DNA of 64,000 bases from Collybiopsis luxurians FD-317 M1 (lineage: Eukaryota; Basidiomycota; Agaricomycetes; Agaricales; Omphalotaceae), in contig KN834756.1 of assembly GCA_000827265.1 (NCBI GenBank), positions 302,509 to 366,508 of the forward strand. The letters are read 5' to 3'. Positions 12,284-25,033 of this stretch are shown one piece after another. A model generated the notes under the pieces. The model did not search any database. It was given only the letters and a program-made list of their open reading frames with translations, and had not been told where the DNA came from. The stretch's first letter is position 1, and the number at the start of each line of letters is the position of its first letter. Position numbers and translations under genes: made by a program.

Positions 12284-15200
12284 GATATGCGAAATGGGAA
12301 ACTTTTTGAAATGCGATCTCCTTATATACTGCTATCTAATTTGACATCCTGCCGCCCCCATCGGAGATTGGATAATGCAGCATTCCATTACTTGGGTCCC
12401 ATGATCCGATGCTTCGCTTCTGAATTGAGCGTAATGACAGCGGCATGATACGGATAAGCATGGAAAGGAAAAAAGCTCCAAATTGGGACTGCAAAAGCCG
12501 GAAGCCGAAACCACGCGACAGGCACCTGACGCATAGAATAGGGATCGAAAATAAGTAGCTGTTCGAGGTAGTCGAGAATTGACGAGAACGCAGGTCGTCC
12601 CACCCCGGCGGCTCCTGATACCACGCAGAGACTCTTCATCTCTTTCTTGCATTCATATCCACCTTGTTCCCATCCATCTTCTTGAAAGGCACAGCTAGTG
12701 CCATGTTACAAGTCCGGATTGAAGTGGAGGATTTATCCTCCTGCGGAGTTTTATGCTATAATTTCCCATCTTTGATGGACGTGGGACTATACCTGCGAAG
12801 CTTACTTGGCATCTCCGTTTTTCCCGCGGATGCCCCCTTTGAGGCCCGTCAATGTGTTGCTTCTCCAGAGCTTCCTTCTGTCCCACCACAATCCTTTTTT
12901 CTACGTTTAGGCCCGAGAAGGCTTGGAACCAGCCATCAATGAGCTCTTCACGCAGCTCTTCAAGCTCATATTGAGCTTCTCATTCAAGAGCAATGGCGAC
13001 AATCCGGATAAGAAAATCTACCTGGAGCAATCTTTGTTGCCTTCTTGAACGACCGTTCTTGATTAAAAATGCTGATGCATTTAAGAGAAGCACATAAGAT
13101 TGTCCAAGGTTTCTTGTTTCCAATTCTGTGTGTAATCTATAGATCTCAGCTCCCTTTCTGATCTGACGCACATTCTCTTCGGGTAAAAGCAGGCGTGAAA
13201 TCTACTGCAGAGTCAGCTGCTGGAATCCAGGCTTTCTTGCTTCCTTCTAGGCTCTCTTTGAGAGTTGAACTTGTTTTGTTGTCGCCAAATGATAATTACC
13301 AGTTCGTAAACACTTGACTTCGCTTCTGCCTGTTCTCATGCCATATTTACCTTTTTCTTTTTCAGGATCCGGATGACGGGCAATGTCTCTCTTCCTGAAA
13401 TCAGCTCACATCCGATTTTCTTACCATCCTGGCACCTGTTTCAAAAGCATTGAACAAGAAAAGTATCCCTTCCTAATCTCATTTTAAGTTTTCTTATATC
13501 CTCTAGTGCTCCGTCTGCATGCAGCGGTGTGAAACAAGTTGTGCAGGTCAGGATTTATACATATCAGATATCTCGTGAACTGACATGCACATGCATCAAG
13601 ACCTGATTTGCCTTATGAATTACTGAAAGCTGGAACAACAACGATAATAACTTGCTGCAAGTGTTGTTCAGAAACTGTTGACTGTGTCGACAGTGGACCA
13701 GAAGAGGAAGTCATTGTAGACATATTTGGCAGTCGAATGAATTGAATAAGTCTTCTCTCTCCATTGTTTTTGTCACCCAAATTCTAATTGCTTTACATTC
13801 ATTTTTACAAGCTTCTGAATTATCGCAATGGCAATGGCCCAGCGGACCATTCCATCAGCAACGGGTCTGAAAATAAGGGTCAGTTTGTTCCTACTTTGCT
13901 GTCTAACATACTGCCACTCGCACTTGCATGCACTCTTTCGGACACTTTTTACTCTGTTTCTGTGCATATCTTGGCCTTGTACTTTGTATAACTTCGCATC
14001 ACTATTCCTGTTTCTCACTCTTCCTATAATAAAATGAATATTGTTGCTGTCTAATATGAATGGTTCAATTGGTGAAATGGATAGTAATTATTCTAGTTTA
14101 TGTGTAGTCTAGAGGAACAGAGATTGCAATACCTCGAGGCTCCTTACATCTTACGAGACCGCGTGCCTCATCGTGCCCGGCTGCAGATTCCATGCATTTT
14201 TGCTGATGATCTCATTGCCCAGTACTCTATCTCCATATTATCCAAACATCATTGAAGCCACTTCTTTGGTGTAAATTTCCGGTGAGCTTGAGTAATGCTG
14301 CCATTTGCGCCTCTCATGTCTGACTCATATATATTTAACTTCGATCTTATTAATCCCTGCATTAAAATGGCCATCATCATCTCGTTTCAGTCACCGAACA
14401 CACCTGCTGTCCAGCTGGCCGCTTGAAAAATGACAGCGTACTTATTGCACAGTGTATTTTCCTCCGCCCTATCCGATATCTTTGACAAGAACAGTTAAGT
14501 ATCCTTTCTGGCACCTCAAAGGCCCGGACTTATCTTTGCCACGCGAAGCACGGTGGGCCACTTTCCCACGTTCCAGGCAGAGGGAACTTGCACGTCGAGG
14601 AATCTGCCCGGACTAACTTGAATGCGCAAAGGTTGTGGCAAAGACTGAGTGAAGAAGACATGTCTAGTTTATGATCGGCGGCGGCATCACCAAATTGTCC
14701 TAAGCTACATACAAAGTGCCAGTGATAATGCGTTTACACTAGATTACAGGCGTAATTACACCCGGATCACAGCCTGTTCCCCATTATGAGGTCGGTGTAG
14801 CTCTACCTACGGTATGAATTTGGGACATTTTGGTGATAGGGTTGCATGCGACATGGACTTAGTATGTCCCTCGAGATGTGCTCGGAGTTGCCTCCGACTC
14901 TTGCGCGGTGTTGAGCGCCATCCTGTTCCCTTCCGAGACTTCACCGCCCATGGCAGGTGTAGTCGCAGTAATGCATAAACCCTGCAAGGATCTTGCTCTC
15001 CAACCGGCGGATTTTTTTTCATTTGTTAGTGTTAATCAACAGTCAACTGTAGAGCTCGTATGAAAAGCAGCCCATTTCATATGGCTCTTCAGTTACATAT
15101 TTATCGTCTTGTCTGTGATGCAGTATGTTGGATATATCCGGTAGCAGGCGGTGCGTCGGCAAGGCGGCTACGGGTAGTTACAGATGAACTCTTCTTCATC

Positions 15201-18200
15201 CCGAACTTTCACGTTCATGTATTCAGATCCCTGGTCGACCTACTTATTGTGCAATTATAAGCCCTGTCTAAATAAGTCGTCTGAATTATGAATTGTGACC
15301 TGGTATAATGGGAAAGAAGAACCGAGCAGCCCCTACATAGTAAGTACTATTCAAGGCCCTTAGTAGAAAGTGTCAACATCTTCAGACATGGACTATCTCT
15401 CAGGTGAAGCCTTGGAAGAGACTTACTACCCTCGCGTTATAGAATTGCGACCTTCTCCTCGCCAAGCTTCCCCTGTTGTCTCCTCGCCCAACTTATCGAT
15501 CCCTTATGCACCTCGACCCTATATATGGCCAATCACAATGGACATTGCGTTGCAGAACTCAGGCGGTCATTGAGGGACTCGGGGAGCCAATCCAGCCTCC
15601 GGCCGCTGTCAAGGAAAGCCGGACTTCGGCAGACGTGAGATTATGCAAAGCCCGGCTTTCACAACCGGACGCTGCTTCGAGCATCCTTGCTAAGTACTTG
15701 CTCATCACAATCTATCCCCTATACTATTACGTTGTCATCGAATCCTTACTGGACCTTGCGTTACTGACTGAGGGGTACTCTTGGTACACATCTCCAGACA
15801 TCAGCATATCATCACCTCTTTTTCTATTCACCATCCATGGCTACATCTCTTCTTATCCACACAACCGGCTCGGGGAAAAGGCCTTCCCGAAATGTCGACT
15901 CATGAAATCAAGACCCCATTGACAGGCCGAATCCATTGAGGGGTATTGATAGGCATTTGGAAAAGATTATTATTCCGAGAGTGTGTACGCACTGTTCCGC
16001 ACCTCCATTCCGAACTTTTACTCTTTTCATCTAATATCCCTTCTCCTCTAGCCGGCATAGAAAACAATATTCTCGACCAAACCTACATACATCATCTCCA
16101 CTCTCCGTTCCCTAGGCTGGCACGTTGAACAAGACCCATTCGAATGCAAAGCACCTCTCGGCGTCTAGAAATTTGTTAATATCGCTGCTACAAAAGACGT
16201 ACGGGCCAGCAGACGCGTATATATGTCGGCGCACTGTCGCTCCCCAGAATGATCACTCTGTAGCAGTACGGATATTGAGTGCGTTTCCTTTGGATCTTGC
16301 GGAGAGTCTGGATGAGATGTTTGGTATGTTTGGTGTTGTCCTTTTCTTGAGAGTCGCTCAGTCTGAGATTATGAATACCCAGAATTAGGTGTAGAACAAC
16401 GACTAACTCATCTCTCGAATGATGATTTGATCCTGGCCAAAGATGAGGACGCGGCGGGTATGACGCCTCGGATTTTTTTTTTTTTTTTTTGATGGAAAAG
16501 AGGCTTTCGTGAGTTGGGCGGATAACAACTTTATATACGGTGCTAGGTGCGTGTCTCAAATGATTTTGTATCCATGTAGATCCACCCAACTCAACCTCGC
16601 AGCAACCTCGCCAATGTATGGGTCCACTATATATTACGTCCGATTCGCCTTCGACTGTTACCACTGCCATCTCTTTCACCTTGACCTCGTTAACTTCCCG
16701 GTCGCGGCAAGACGGAGTTAACAACAACAACACACCGCTGTTACCTCATCGACTGATTCCTTCGAGCTCATTGACGTTTTTATTCACCATCGGGCATCTT
16801 ATCCTGGTGGATTTCCTCGGTGCCAAAGACCCTGGGATCAAGAGTTACTCCAAAGTTTGTCCTTTTTGAACCTTTCAATTCGTGCTTTTGTCACTCACAA
16901 GTCTCGTTAGGATACCGCCTAGTTATCCGAACAGCGCAAAAGTACCGACAGCGAGCCGGGTTCGATGGTTGTGTTCGTTTACGAGAGATGGTGAGAGTTT
17001 GGGTTGCTTTTGTGTGCTATTCAATCCTGATTAGTTCGGCTGTGTCTAAGTCTTTCGTGCACCACCCATCGCCGGTGGTGAATTTCGTCCAGGACGTTGG
17101 GGCACCGACGTCTACAGGTGGGCGGGGGTCAAGCCCCAATCAAAGCCCGCGAAACTAGTATTTAGGATTGTCCTTTGCCAGGACTGCTTTCTCCGTCCTC
17201 CTTCCCTGTCACCTATAAGAAAGGGAACTGACGTTATTCCGTGGTAAACCAGACAAAGCCGGCTTACCGAAGGATAAGGCAAAGGCGGCGATGGGTCACC
17301 TATGGCGCCGTTAGGCGCCTATATCTCGTGGTTCGAGTTGAAAAGTTCCCAACCCTGCCTCCCTTTTTGATTTCTAGCGGCGGACTTCCAGCCGAAACGT
17401 TCCAGGATTGCTCTCCGAGCGGTAAATTCTTTCTCGGCTACTTGTCCGTTTGTTATCCACTCGCGCCGGTCAAGGCTCCAGCCAAAACCCACGAAACTAG
17501 GATTCGGCATTATCATTTGCCAGCACTTTGCTTTCTCCGCCCACCTTCCCTTTGCTCACTTTTGACGAAGGGGACTTGCTTTATCACTACTTGCTGATCA
17601 TACTACGGTACGAGTATAGCGTGTCGCGCATGTGATCATAACCTTGTTTATTTAACGTGAACAATTTCATCTTCGAGGACTATAAGGCGGCTATGTAGCC
17701 AGGATATCGACAGTGGGAGGTGCGGAGTGAGAGCAGCTTGCTGGTGAAGCATGATAGACAGACATATAATCAGATCTTTTGCCTGAGCATCGGGCAAAAT
17801 GTGCGTGGTAGTGAATCTGTCTGTCGTTTGTGGTCCGTAGGCCCTCTTTCGAAAAATACCAGTCCTTACGCTCTGGCCTTTCTAGAAGATGCTATGCTCA
17901 GGGCACTCACCAAATCCTGAAGTGACGTAAAATGCTTGTTTGCATAACGTATCGTGTGTTGAGGTCAAGAATGAAGTGGTTTTCATCAACACCCTCATCA
18001 CTGACTCCGTGCGGTGGGCGTTCTCCATACCCTTGGCCTTAACCGTCGAGCATGAGATGTTGAGGCATACCTTCAAGGTCGTGCACTTTTCTTCGTTTCT
18101 CTTCCTACCAACTCCTTCATGCCCTTTATGGTCACAGTTGCTGATCCGCTTAGAGGGCGCCCTCAGGTCGTATGAAGTTCATGTGGTAAGTCTATCTTGC

Positions 18201-18549
18201 TTTTCAATGGGCCTGGTGCGCAAGTCTGATGTCGCGTCGCAGGAAGATTTCTCGAATTTAATAACTTTTGTTGGAAGAGTCTTGTACAATGTATGGGTAC
18301 GTGTACTTTGATACAGTTGCCTTGACTTTCCCGCTTATTCTCTTATTCCATCTCTACCTCCTTCCATCCTCGTCCCTCTCTCTCTTTACCTTTGTCTGCT
18401 TGCTCCTCATCCCTCGTGCTGCCGCCTTTCAGTCCTCAACAATTCATCTGTGATGGGTGGTGCCACTTGGTCTGATCTCGGTCTCACTAGCGGTAGCATG
18501 TTAATTTTATGTTGACATTGGGGGTCCGATGGTAGTGCTGAAAAGAACA
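12284..18549. other. Gene-poor region, no supported gene
   Basis: Only short unrelated ORFs occur. A minus-strand frame at 12388-12652 and plus-strand frames near 12940-13050 and 15370-15920 look slightly protein-like but have no recognised family or consistent splice structure, so they are not called. A pure T tract lies at about 16472-16489. A degenerate direct repeat occurs at 17118-17234 and 17461-17586. The G/C content is higher than in the 2.2-12.3 kb block. Confidence 0.45.
17118..17586. repeat. Degenerate direct repeat pair
   Basis: The stretch 17118-17234 and the stretch 17461-17586 share ordered words: GGTCAAG, then a GCGAAACTAG/ACGAAACTAG block, then TTTGCCAG followed by CTTTCTCCG and CCACCTTCCCT-like sequence, then a GGGGACTTG-like end. 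The units start about 343 bp apart. No coding content is seen. It looks like an old local duplication. Confidence 0.4.
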
Positions 18550-19402
18550 GGCTGACTGGACCTCCTCCCGTTCTTCCTCTCCTCCTCCGGCCTACATCAT
18601 ACTTCACGCAACCCATTATCCCATATAAACAATCTACACAGCGACTCGTTAAGGCCATGAACAACGTTGCCACCAAGAACACCTGAATGCCTGAATTTTG
18701 GGCCCCGAGCCGGGAAGGCCCCTCCAAAGCTGAAGTGCATTTCCGAAGCTGCGATAGAGGTCACAGGGACTCGAAAAGGTCTTCTGAGAGACTGAATTGG
18801 AATTTATCGGCTCAGTGGTCTCGAGTTTATTTATATTGAAGGAGTCGGGGGTCTTACTTTCCTTCTCCCTTCGCACCTTTAGGAAAGTTACCAGAAACTC
18901 TTCCGTGGGGATGAGAGTCGTTGAAGAATGGGACGGCGACGTCCCTTTCGGCCTCCCAGTGGGTCGTCTAAATGTGACAGAGAGCGTGCTGTAGGAAGTT
19001 CGGAGAACGGTGCGGTGATGTTCAAGGATAGTAATACTTTGCTTCGGGTCATGCCTATGTTGCGGAACATATTTTGGGTGTGAAAGGCCTTATTGTACGT
19101 AGTGAGCCAAGTACCATGCTTCAAAGGGCACGAGGGTGACTCCGGGCCACGGCGGATACGGACCCTAATCTGGTTCAGCTGTATCGAACGGGGGTGACAG
19201 AGGATAAGTTCTGGATGCAGCAGGAGACCGAGTCGAAGACCAAATCTGATACCCGGACGATTTCAGTTTCTGGTCTGAGCATCAGGCGAAACGAATATGC
19301 ACTATTATTAAACAGACGTCTCGAGTTGAGCGTGCACCAGTGGTGGTTGCCGATGCTGGTCTATCGCCGTTAGCTCATGAAATATTGTTGTCGAAATAGG
19401 AG
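18550..19402 (+). pseudogene. Decayed copy of the CHO2 3' end (copy 1)
   Basis: Aligned by eye to the gene at 1-1660, this stretch keeps recognisable pieces in the same order and strand. These are the ATGAACAACGTTGCCACCAAGAA block (exon 1 region), an exon-4-like block ending GTTGAAGAATGGGACGGCGACG near 18930, and an exon-6 block at 19260-19402. The last corresponds to the conserved C-terminus and keeps TTCTGGTCTGAGCATCAGGC and GTGGTTGCCGATGCT. It is broken by stops and by deletions that remove exons 2, 3 and 5, and it ends with a TAG where the functional gene reads a glutamine codon. The 3' flank to about 19660 also resembles the functional gene's flank. Confidence 0.75.
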
Positions 19403-19664
19403 GGAAGGTTCTGAGCGTAAGGGATGGATACTATACATGGATGGTATTAACTTAGATGGTTGATGGGAGTTTGGACCGTGCTTCGTTATATTCCCGGCAT
19501 TTTCTCATTTCTTTTGCTACGTATCGCAGATGAGGATAGGATAATATATCGGCTAGGTATACATGATCGGCCTGATAGTAGCCGCAGCGACTTTCAATGT
19601 GCATCGTGGAGTGAAGCCGATGCTTCCATTCTTCCGACAGTTGAGTCATGTGACTCATGTCGTT

Positions 19665-19728
19665 CTTGGAAGATCCTCCACCAAAAATTTCTAAAGCTGT
19701 TTCTGATACAAGGTGCATTTGTGCTGTG
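19665..19728 (+). pseudogene. Isolated CHO2 exon-2 fragment
   Basis: A 60-base stretch containing CCAAAAATTTCTAAAGCTGT matches exon 2 of CHO2 (355-430; protein [14 protein letters not shown]) and the related stretch at 20388. It stands alone, without flanking exons. This points to more than one round of duplication or rearrangement. Confidence 0.5.
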
Positions 19729-20359
19729 ATGCTTTTTCCTAACAAAGGTTATTTATTTGTCGAGTTGCGACTGACATGCTACTTTCAAAGACCGAGTAAC
19801 CGTCCCTCCTAGCTCAGAAAGGTCATCCAAGCTCGTTAAATCTATCAATCGCAGAGCCTCATATGCACTCCGGCACTCTAGCACGAGCTACATGAATTGG
19901 GATTTAAATATGAGTTGGCCCAGAAAGTACCTTTTTCTTTCAAAGTTCCTCGCTTGAAACAATGACATCCAATAAGTGTCATGTCTTTAGAAATATCGCA
20001 GGCAATTGCCGTTTTCGAACCTATGCGATCCTGTATGCATTGAAATCTATAAAAAATCACGGTGCATTACAACTTGGCCTGATAGCATCTTTTCGACGAC
20101 ATTCGATAAGTGCTGTACAAGGCCGCCGTCGTGATTCCGACTTACGATATGGAAATACCCTCCCTTCACTCAAAGGTGATATCAAGGTTCCGGGTCAATC
20201 TCAGGCACTAGACGGAAAGGGAGAGGGAGGGATTTACGATCACCCACTCACCAAAGACGCGAACGAGGATCAGGGACGATTGAACAGGTTCCTAAGACTA
20301 CAGATCTTGTTCTTTTGCGAGTTGTTTTTTTTTTTTTGAGTTTTCCAGTGTACCGGGTT

Positions 20360-21096
20360 GGGAGAACTGACTCACCTTTAGCTCGACCGAAGATTTCTAA
20401 AGTCATCTCCGAAACCAAGCTGCTTTGCCACATCTGAGGGGATAGTCGGTGTTCAGTGTTGTTCCTTCTCTTTCGGGTTTTTGTTGACGAATATTTCCGC
20501 CTTTACTTCCTCATCCGTTCAGGTCTTGGCAGATATGATACATCCAAATTCCGCGCGACGCTATTGCCAGCCTCTGAAGGGATGCTCGGGACGCCGGGTT
20601 TCATCTCGGTGTAACTATCGCGATTAGGTGGTAGATGCCTCATATGCATTCGGGGAAGGATAGCATAAGGTGTCCGCAACAAGTAATGGTTTTCTCCCCG
20701 TACCTGCAGGTCGCATTCACAACATCCTCCATGGGTATTTTAGTGCCGTTTTGCGATGAAGAATTGCACAGCGACATCCCCTTGGGCTTGGATCATCCGG
20801 ATTAAATTTGCGGTGAAGAATTCATAGAGGATGTTTAAGGTTAAGAGATCGTCACGACGACAAGGAAGGTTCTCCATGTGCACTATGGGAGACATGAACG
20901 TGTATCTAGTGAGAGTGAGGTGGTGACAGAGGAGACCGAGACGGAAGAGACCGAACCCAGAACCCTGATCCTTCTAGGGTCCTGCCACTGATTACTATGA
21001 TATCGGATAGGGTCGAGTAGCGACTATGCCTGGTTGTTGCTGACGCTAATCTGTCATTGTTGGCTAATAGAACGATTTTGTTGAGAAGAAGTTTGG
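20360..21096 (+). pseudogene. Decayed copy of the CHO2 3' end (copy 2)
   Basis: Pieces of CHO2 exons 2-6 appear in order. An acceptor-like TTTAG is followed by CTCGACCGAAGATTTCTAAA (exon 2, from 20381). An exon-3 block holds ATGATACATCCAAATTCCGC and CATATGCATTCGGGGAAGGA. An exon-4 block holds ACATCCTCCATGGG and GACATCCCCTTGGGCTTGGA. The C-terminal block near 21030 contains TTGCTGACGCTAATCTGTC. Exon 5 and most of the linker are lost, and stops break all frames. A T-rich tract lies just upstream at 20326-20337. Confidence 0.75.
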
Positions 21097-24000
21097 ATTG
21101 AAATGAAGGAACGTTCGGGATCGATGATATTGATAATGGACAGCGGCCGTGCTTTGTGATTTCCTTTTCTTGTGACAGGACACTTTGAACAATGAAACGA
21201 TGACTCTACATACAGTGCTTGGATGTTTATAGCCTAGGTAGATGTCCTCCGGGCTATGTCGTAGCAGGTGCATTGTTTATGTCTTGAAATTGAAAATTCG
21301 GACCGACTGCCACTTTGCCTGCCGCCAAACGTTCTGAAAGTGCCAAGAAAGCGCGACAACCACAGTTCTTACGCAAATCCTTCCAACTTAGACCCAAATT
21401 TATCCCTCCCGCTGCCTAGAGTCTGTTTCAATGGCAAGCCGCTCATGGAGTATCTCAGAAATACACTGTAGTGCTGTTGAAACTGAAAGTTTCATCGATC
21501 TAGTCGGCGATGCTCTTTAAGCTTGGATCCATCATCGTCAAGGGCGGAAAAGTTGTTCCTTCTGGATATAATCACCAGAGAGCTCGAGCCAGCCGCGATC
21601 GAGCTCAGTATGATGAAGCCTACTCATGCGCACATTCTCATTGCACACTTCCCTTTCTGTACACGCCGTAATGCATATCATCGTCAAATTTACCCTCACA
21701 GATCTCCTCCTTCCCTGCAGTGGGTTCAACCGGATTTCTGGCTCGTATCCTGTTGTAAAACAACACGACGACCCTCAGCGCGAGACTCGCACTGTCAAAC
21801 CACACTTTTGGCGGGATTAAATTAAGAATAGACAATGAAGAGATACAGGTCGAAAAAGAATCACTATATCACAACAGTGTTGGAACGTGCAGATCTGTAA
21901 GTTATCAGGGTGTCGAAGAGGACATCGTTCCACTGTGCCAAGTTGTTCTGGGGTGGTGCATTCGCCAATTGCCTGCTCAGTGAACTAGCACGCCCTGTGC
22001 CCATGCCTCGTTCTCATCCTTATCGATCTAAGTAGTATTAAGTGGTGCGAATGGACCGGAATCCGAAGTAATTTCTACCGCGAGAGCGAACTAGAAAATG
22101 ACTGTGTGCCTAAAAGTACATGACGTACATTAAAATTGCTACCAAACCCTCGCGGACAACCATTTGGTAAGACCTCTTTCCAGTCTTAACCCTCACCGAT
22201 AATTGGTACTTAGGGTGCTCGACCCTGAGAACGGCTTAGCGAGTTCTAATCGATGAAGGAATCTCTGTCCTACGTAGGTGTTCCTTAATCAAGAGTATTT
22301 TGACATTGAAACGGAATACCTCAAGGGGTATTTAATATCCCACAAGTCCATTGCCGGACATACATGGCTATTCACCGCTTCAACAACGCGCTACTCGCGA
22401 CCTTTTCGACATCACGGCAAGTTAAACTATATCTGACACTTCTTTGCAAACCACCTCCCTCGACCATAGCTTCTTTGGCTTGTTTTCCGGTCAAGAGCTT
22501 CCAATTCGCAACATCAACGTCCAGATCAGCAAATTTAGGTGGGTGTGCATCATCGCTTGCAGGAATAATATTGTCGACGTTTACTTCCCTGATACTAAAT
22601 GACAGTCAGGGTTTGTGAGGTGCAGAGACAGATCGTGAACGACGCTTACCCGTGAAGCTGTGAAGTATACCTTGAACCGGTGGTAATTATGACACTGCGC
22701 GGCTCCAAAAGCACTGATAAGACAGGTTTGGGGTCTATAATCCGTGCATCGCTATCGGATGAATCGGCGGAACCGCCAGAACCTTGAATACCTGTGGAAT
22801 ATCGATAGTAATGAAAGACAGTATGCGATCCCAAAGATATCGTAGCTACGACTGGATGGTATGCTGGGCCATCCTGGTGGGGCTTCATTTTACACAGAGA
22901 TCAAGATTAGCACGGAATTTTGGTCCCGAGAAGCGACAAGATACCATGATTCCTTGTCCTGGAAGATACTATACCAGCAAGATGTACATCAGCTCTTTGA
23001 ATGAGAAAATGAATGAACCTCGTTGACGATGATATGGTCTACAGAGGCATAAATGGCGAATGAAACTAAAGCTCGAAAAATGCGTACTAGGAACTTGATG
23101 AGCCGATGCACGGAAAGCACCTGTTGATTTCAGACGATTAATGATATTGGGGCTGTCATTTGTTCAAAACTCCGCATTACTGAATGAAAAGGTCTTTGCT
23201 CGTACTAGACTTCAACGAATGGGGGAAATTTCTGGGAGAGTAGAACATTTTTCCCTGTAATTTGCCCACCTGTCAATGTACGAGTCGTGAGTTTGTGATG
23301 ACAAACTGTATCATAGTGCTACTTGCCCCAGAGCTGCAATCTTACGTGCGTAACAAATGTTTAATGAATTTCATTGAACGATGTAAAAAAAGGTTTCGGC
23401 ACCTTCTATTTGCTAGTCCTTTCCAGTGTTGTTGAGGTGTGTCTTGAATCTAGATATAGGTATCATCCTGTAAGAAAGAGATTTCAAGGTCGAGGCAGAG
23501 TTATACTAGACTTTTCGGATAAGGTAGCTTTCTTCTTCCTCCTGCAATGTCGCCGCCATGAACACCTGAGCAAACTGGCTCAAACTTCAGTAACAAGTAG
23601 CACTAACCGTTATAAAATTTGGGATATAGTAAATTTCTTTCTGTTCGTCAACGGCGTGCGTATCAAGATTCATAGAAATGAAAGCAGATGAAAGCGAATT
23701 AGTAAAGCGAAAAAGCTATGTGGCAACACGATCACGAGATCACGGCCGAGAAACTTTTCTCACACGCCACTAGTTCCGGGTCCGAGACTCCGAGCTCATG
23801 GACGAACTCAAGTGTTTTCTTGACTGCCGGGGAAGTCTTTCGAAGTGAGAGAAGGCGCTGAGCCGAAGAGAGTTAAAGCGACCAGTCGGACTTCACTGAC
23901 CGGAAAAGGCGACTTGAATTGAATTAAATTGAATTCACCCCTCCGTCTAAACTCAGGTTCAAGATTGTACCAAGTGCAATTGAGAGAGGAGGCACAGCCA

Positions 24001-24586
24001 GGTACCAAAATCACACTTCTACTGCACATGTCTCCCGTTGCGCCCTTGCTACTAGCTCCAAGCATTTCTGAAATGAGATTCTCGCATCCAATTACACACT
24101 GTCCCGAATTTTTTCTACAGTAATACATAATATTAATAGTAACAGCTTTCAGAGACTGAACTACAGAGACTGAACTACGCATGTGCTATGAATACAGCAT
24201 AGGTATAGTAGATAATCACATGGATCTACCCGAAGCAGGATGGTTAATAAACTGACGAGCTGCGCGCACGATGTCTTCTCTGCTCAACACCATTACCAGT
24301 AACACCGCGAAATTTAAAATTTACCTTTTCGAGATATCTGGATTCGGGATAAATTTGACAAAATCGCTTCTCAAAATGTAGAATAATACCAGGATTTGAT
24401 GAACACTTGCATGACTAGGAGGAAGACGTATGCAACTCGAATCAATGATGAACACAAAGAACAGAAAACTCTGCGTTTTCAAAAACACAGACAAGGATTA
24501 TACAATTGCGCTACAATACTTTGCTAGAAGCGATACAGTTTAAGTTCACAAGAATTATCAGTGACACCAGCTTAGGCGGCGATGCT
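21097..24586. other. Gene-poor region, no supported gene
   Basis: Short ORFs at 21523-21825, 22364-22618 and 23374-23691 have no recognised domain and no clear exon partners. The ORF at 22364 follows a TATTTAATA box, but its protein resembles nothing I know. I see no RNA gene or intact transposon. Confidence 0.4.
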
Positions 24587-24859
24587 CTATTTTTGTTCAG
24601 CGGATCTGTATGGTGCGGAGCTAAATGTTCGAAGCATTGAACGTGTAACACTATCACTCACACTGGGGTGTAAACGCAAGGATAACCTCGACGATTGCAG
24701 TTGGAGCAAGACGGTTTACTTCCATCACATTTGAGTTTGCGACCTAGGAAGGACGACAATGGTCATTAGTGAGATTACACGCATTTCGTGGAAGGACCCA
24801 TTACCTCGACAGAATTGACAAGCCATGGGTGTTCGACGTGGAACTCGTGGTGAGTCCAT
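24587..24859 (-). CDS. Very small Zn2Cys6 zinc-cluster protein
   Basis: Three predicted exons on the minus strand are 24859-24805, 24743-24662 and 24620-24587; phases match, giving 56 aa. The protein is almost only the binuclear zinc cluster. Its six cysteines are spaced as in fungal Zn2Cys6 factors: CQFCRGRKLKCDG then CSNCNRRGYPC, with the basic RGRK stretch that contacts DNA. The first intron splits the cluster after the second cysteine, with a GTAATG donor and a CTTCCTAG acceptor. The second intron is short (41 bp, GTGAGT-TTTAG) and is the least certain part. Without it the protein stops three codons after the cluster. A TATAAAAA box lies about 170 bp upstream. It lacks the usual middle homology region, so it is either a small DNA-binding regulator or the 5' stub of a lost larger gene. 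Confidence 0.6.
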
Positions 24860-25025
24860 TTGTGCGTGGGATGTCTGATAATGATTGACCTTTTTGAACA
24901 ATCATTAATTAAAAACGTGAGGAAGGAATAGACGGACTTGTGAAGAAGACATGAAGGGCGGTGCTTGTTGTTGAGTGAGTGTTTTCGCGGATTGGGTGTG
25001 TGCTGTATCGTTGATTATGTCCACC

Positions 25026-25033
25026 TTTTTATA
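25026..25033 (-). promoter_or_regulatory. TATA box candidate upstream of the zinc-cluster gene
   Basis: The minus strand reads GGCTATAAAAAGGTGG here, a good TATA-box match, 167 bp upstream of the predicted ATG at 24859. Its role is inferred from position only. Confidence 0.4.

Noticed and set aside
12388..12652. Possible gene fragment on the minus strand
   Set aside because: The translation looks moderately protein-like but no domain or partner exon could be found.
16188..16733. 181-codon minus-strand ORF
   Set aside because: It contains a lysine run from a T tract, no recognised domain and no splice structure; length alone is not enough.
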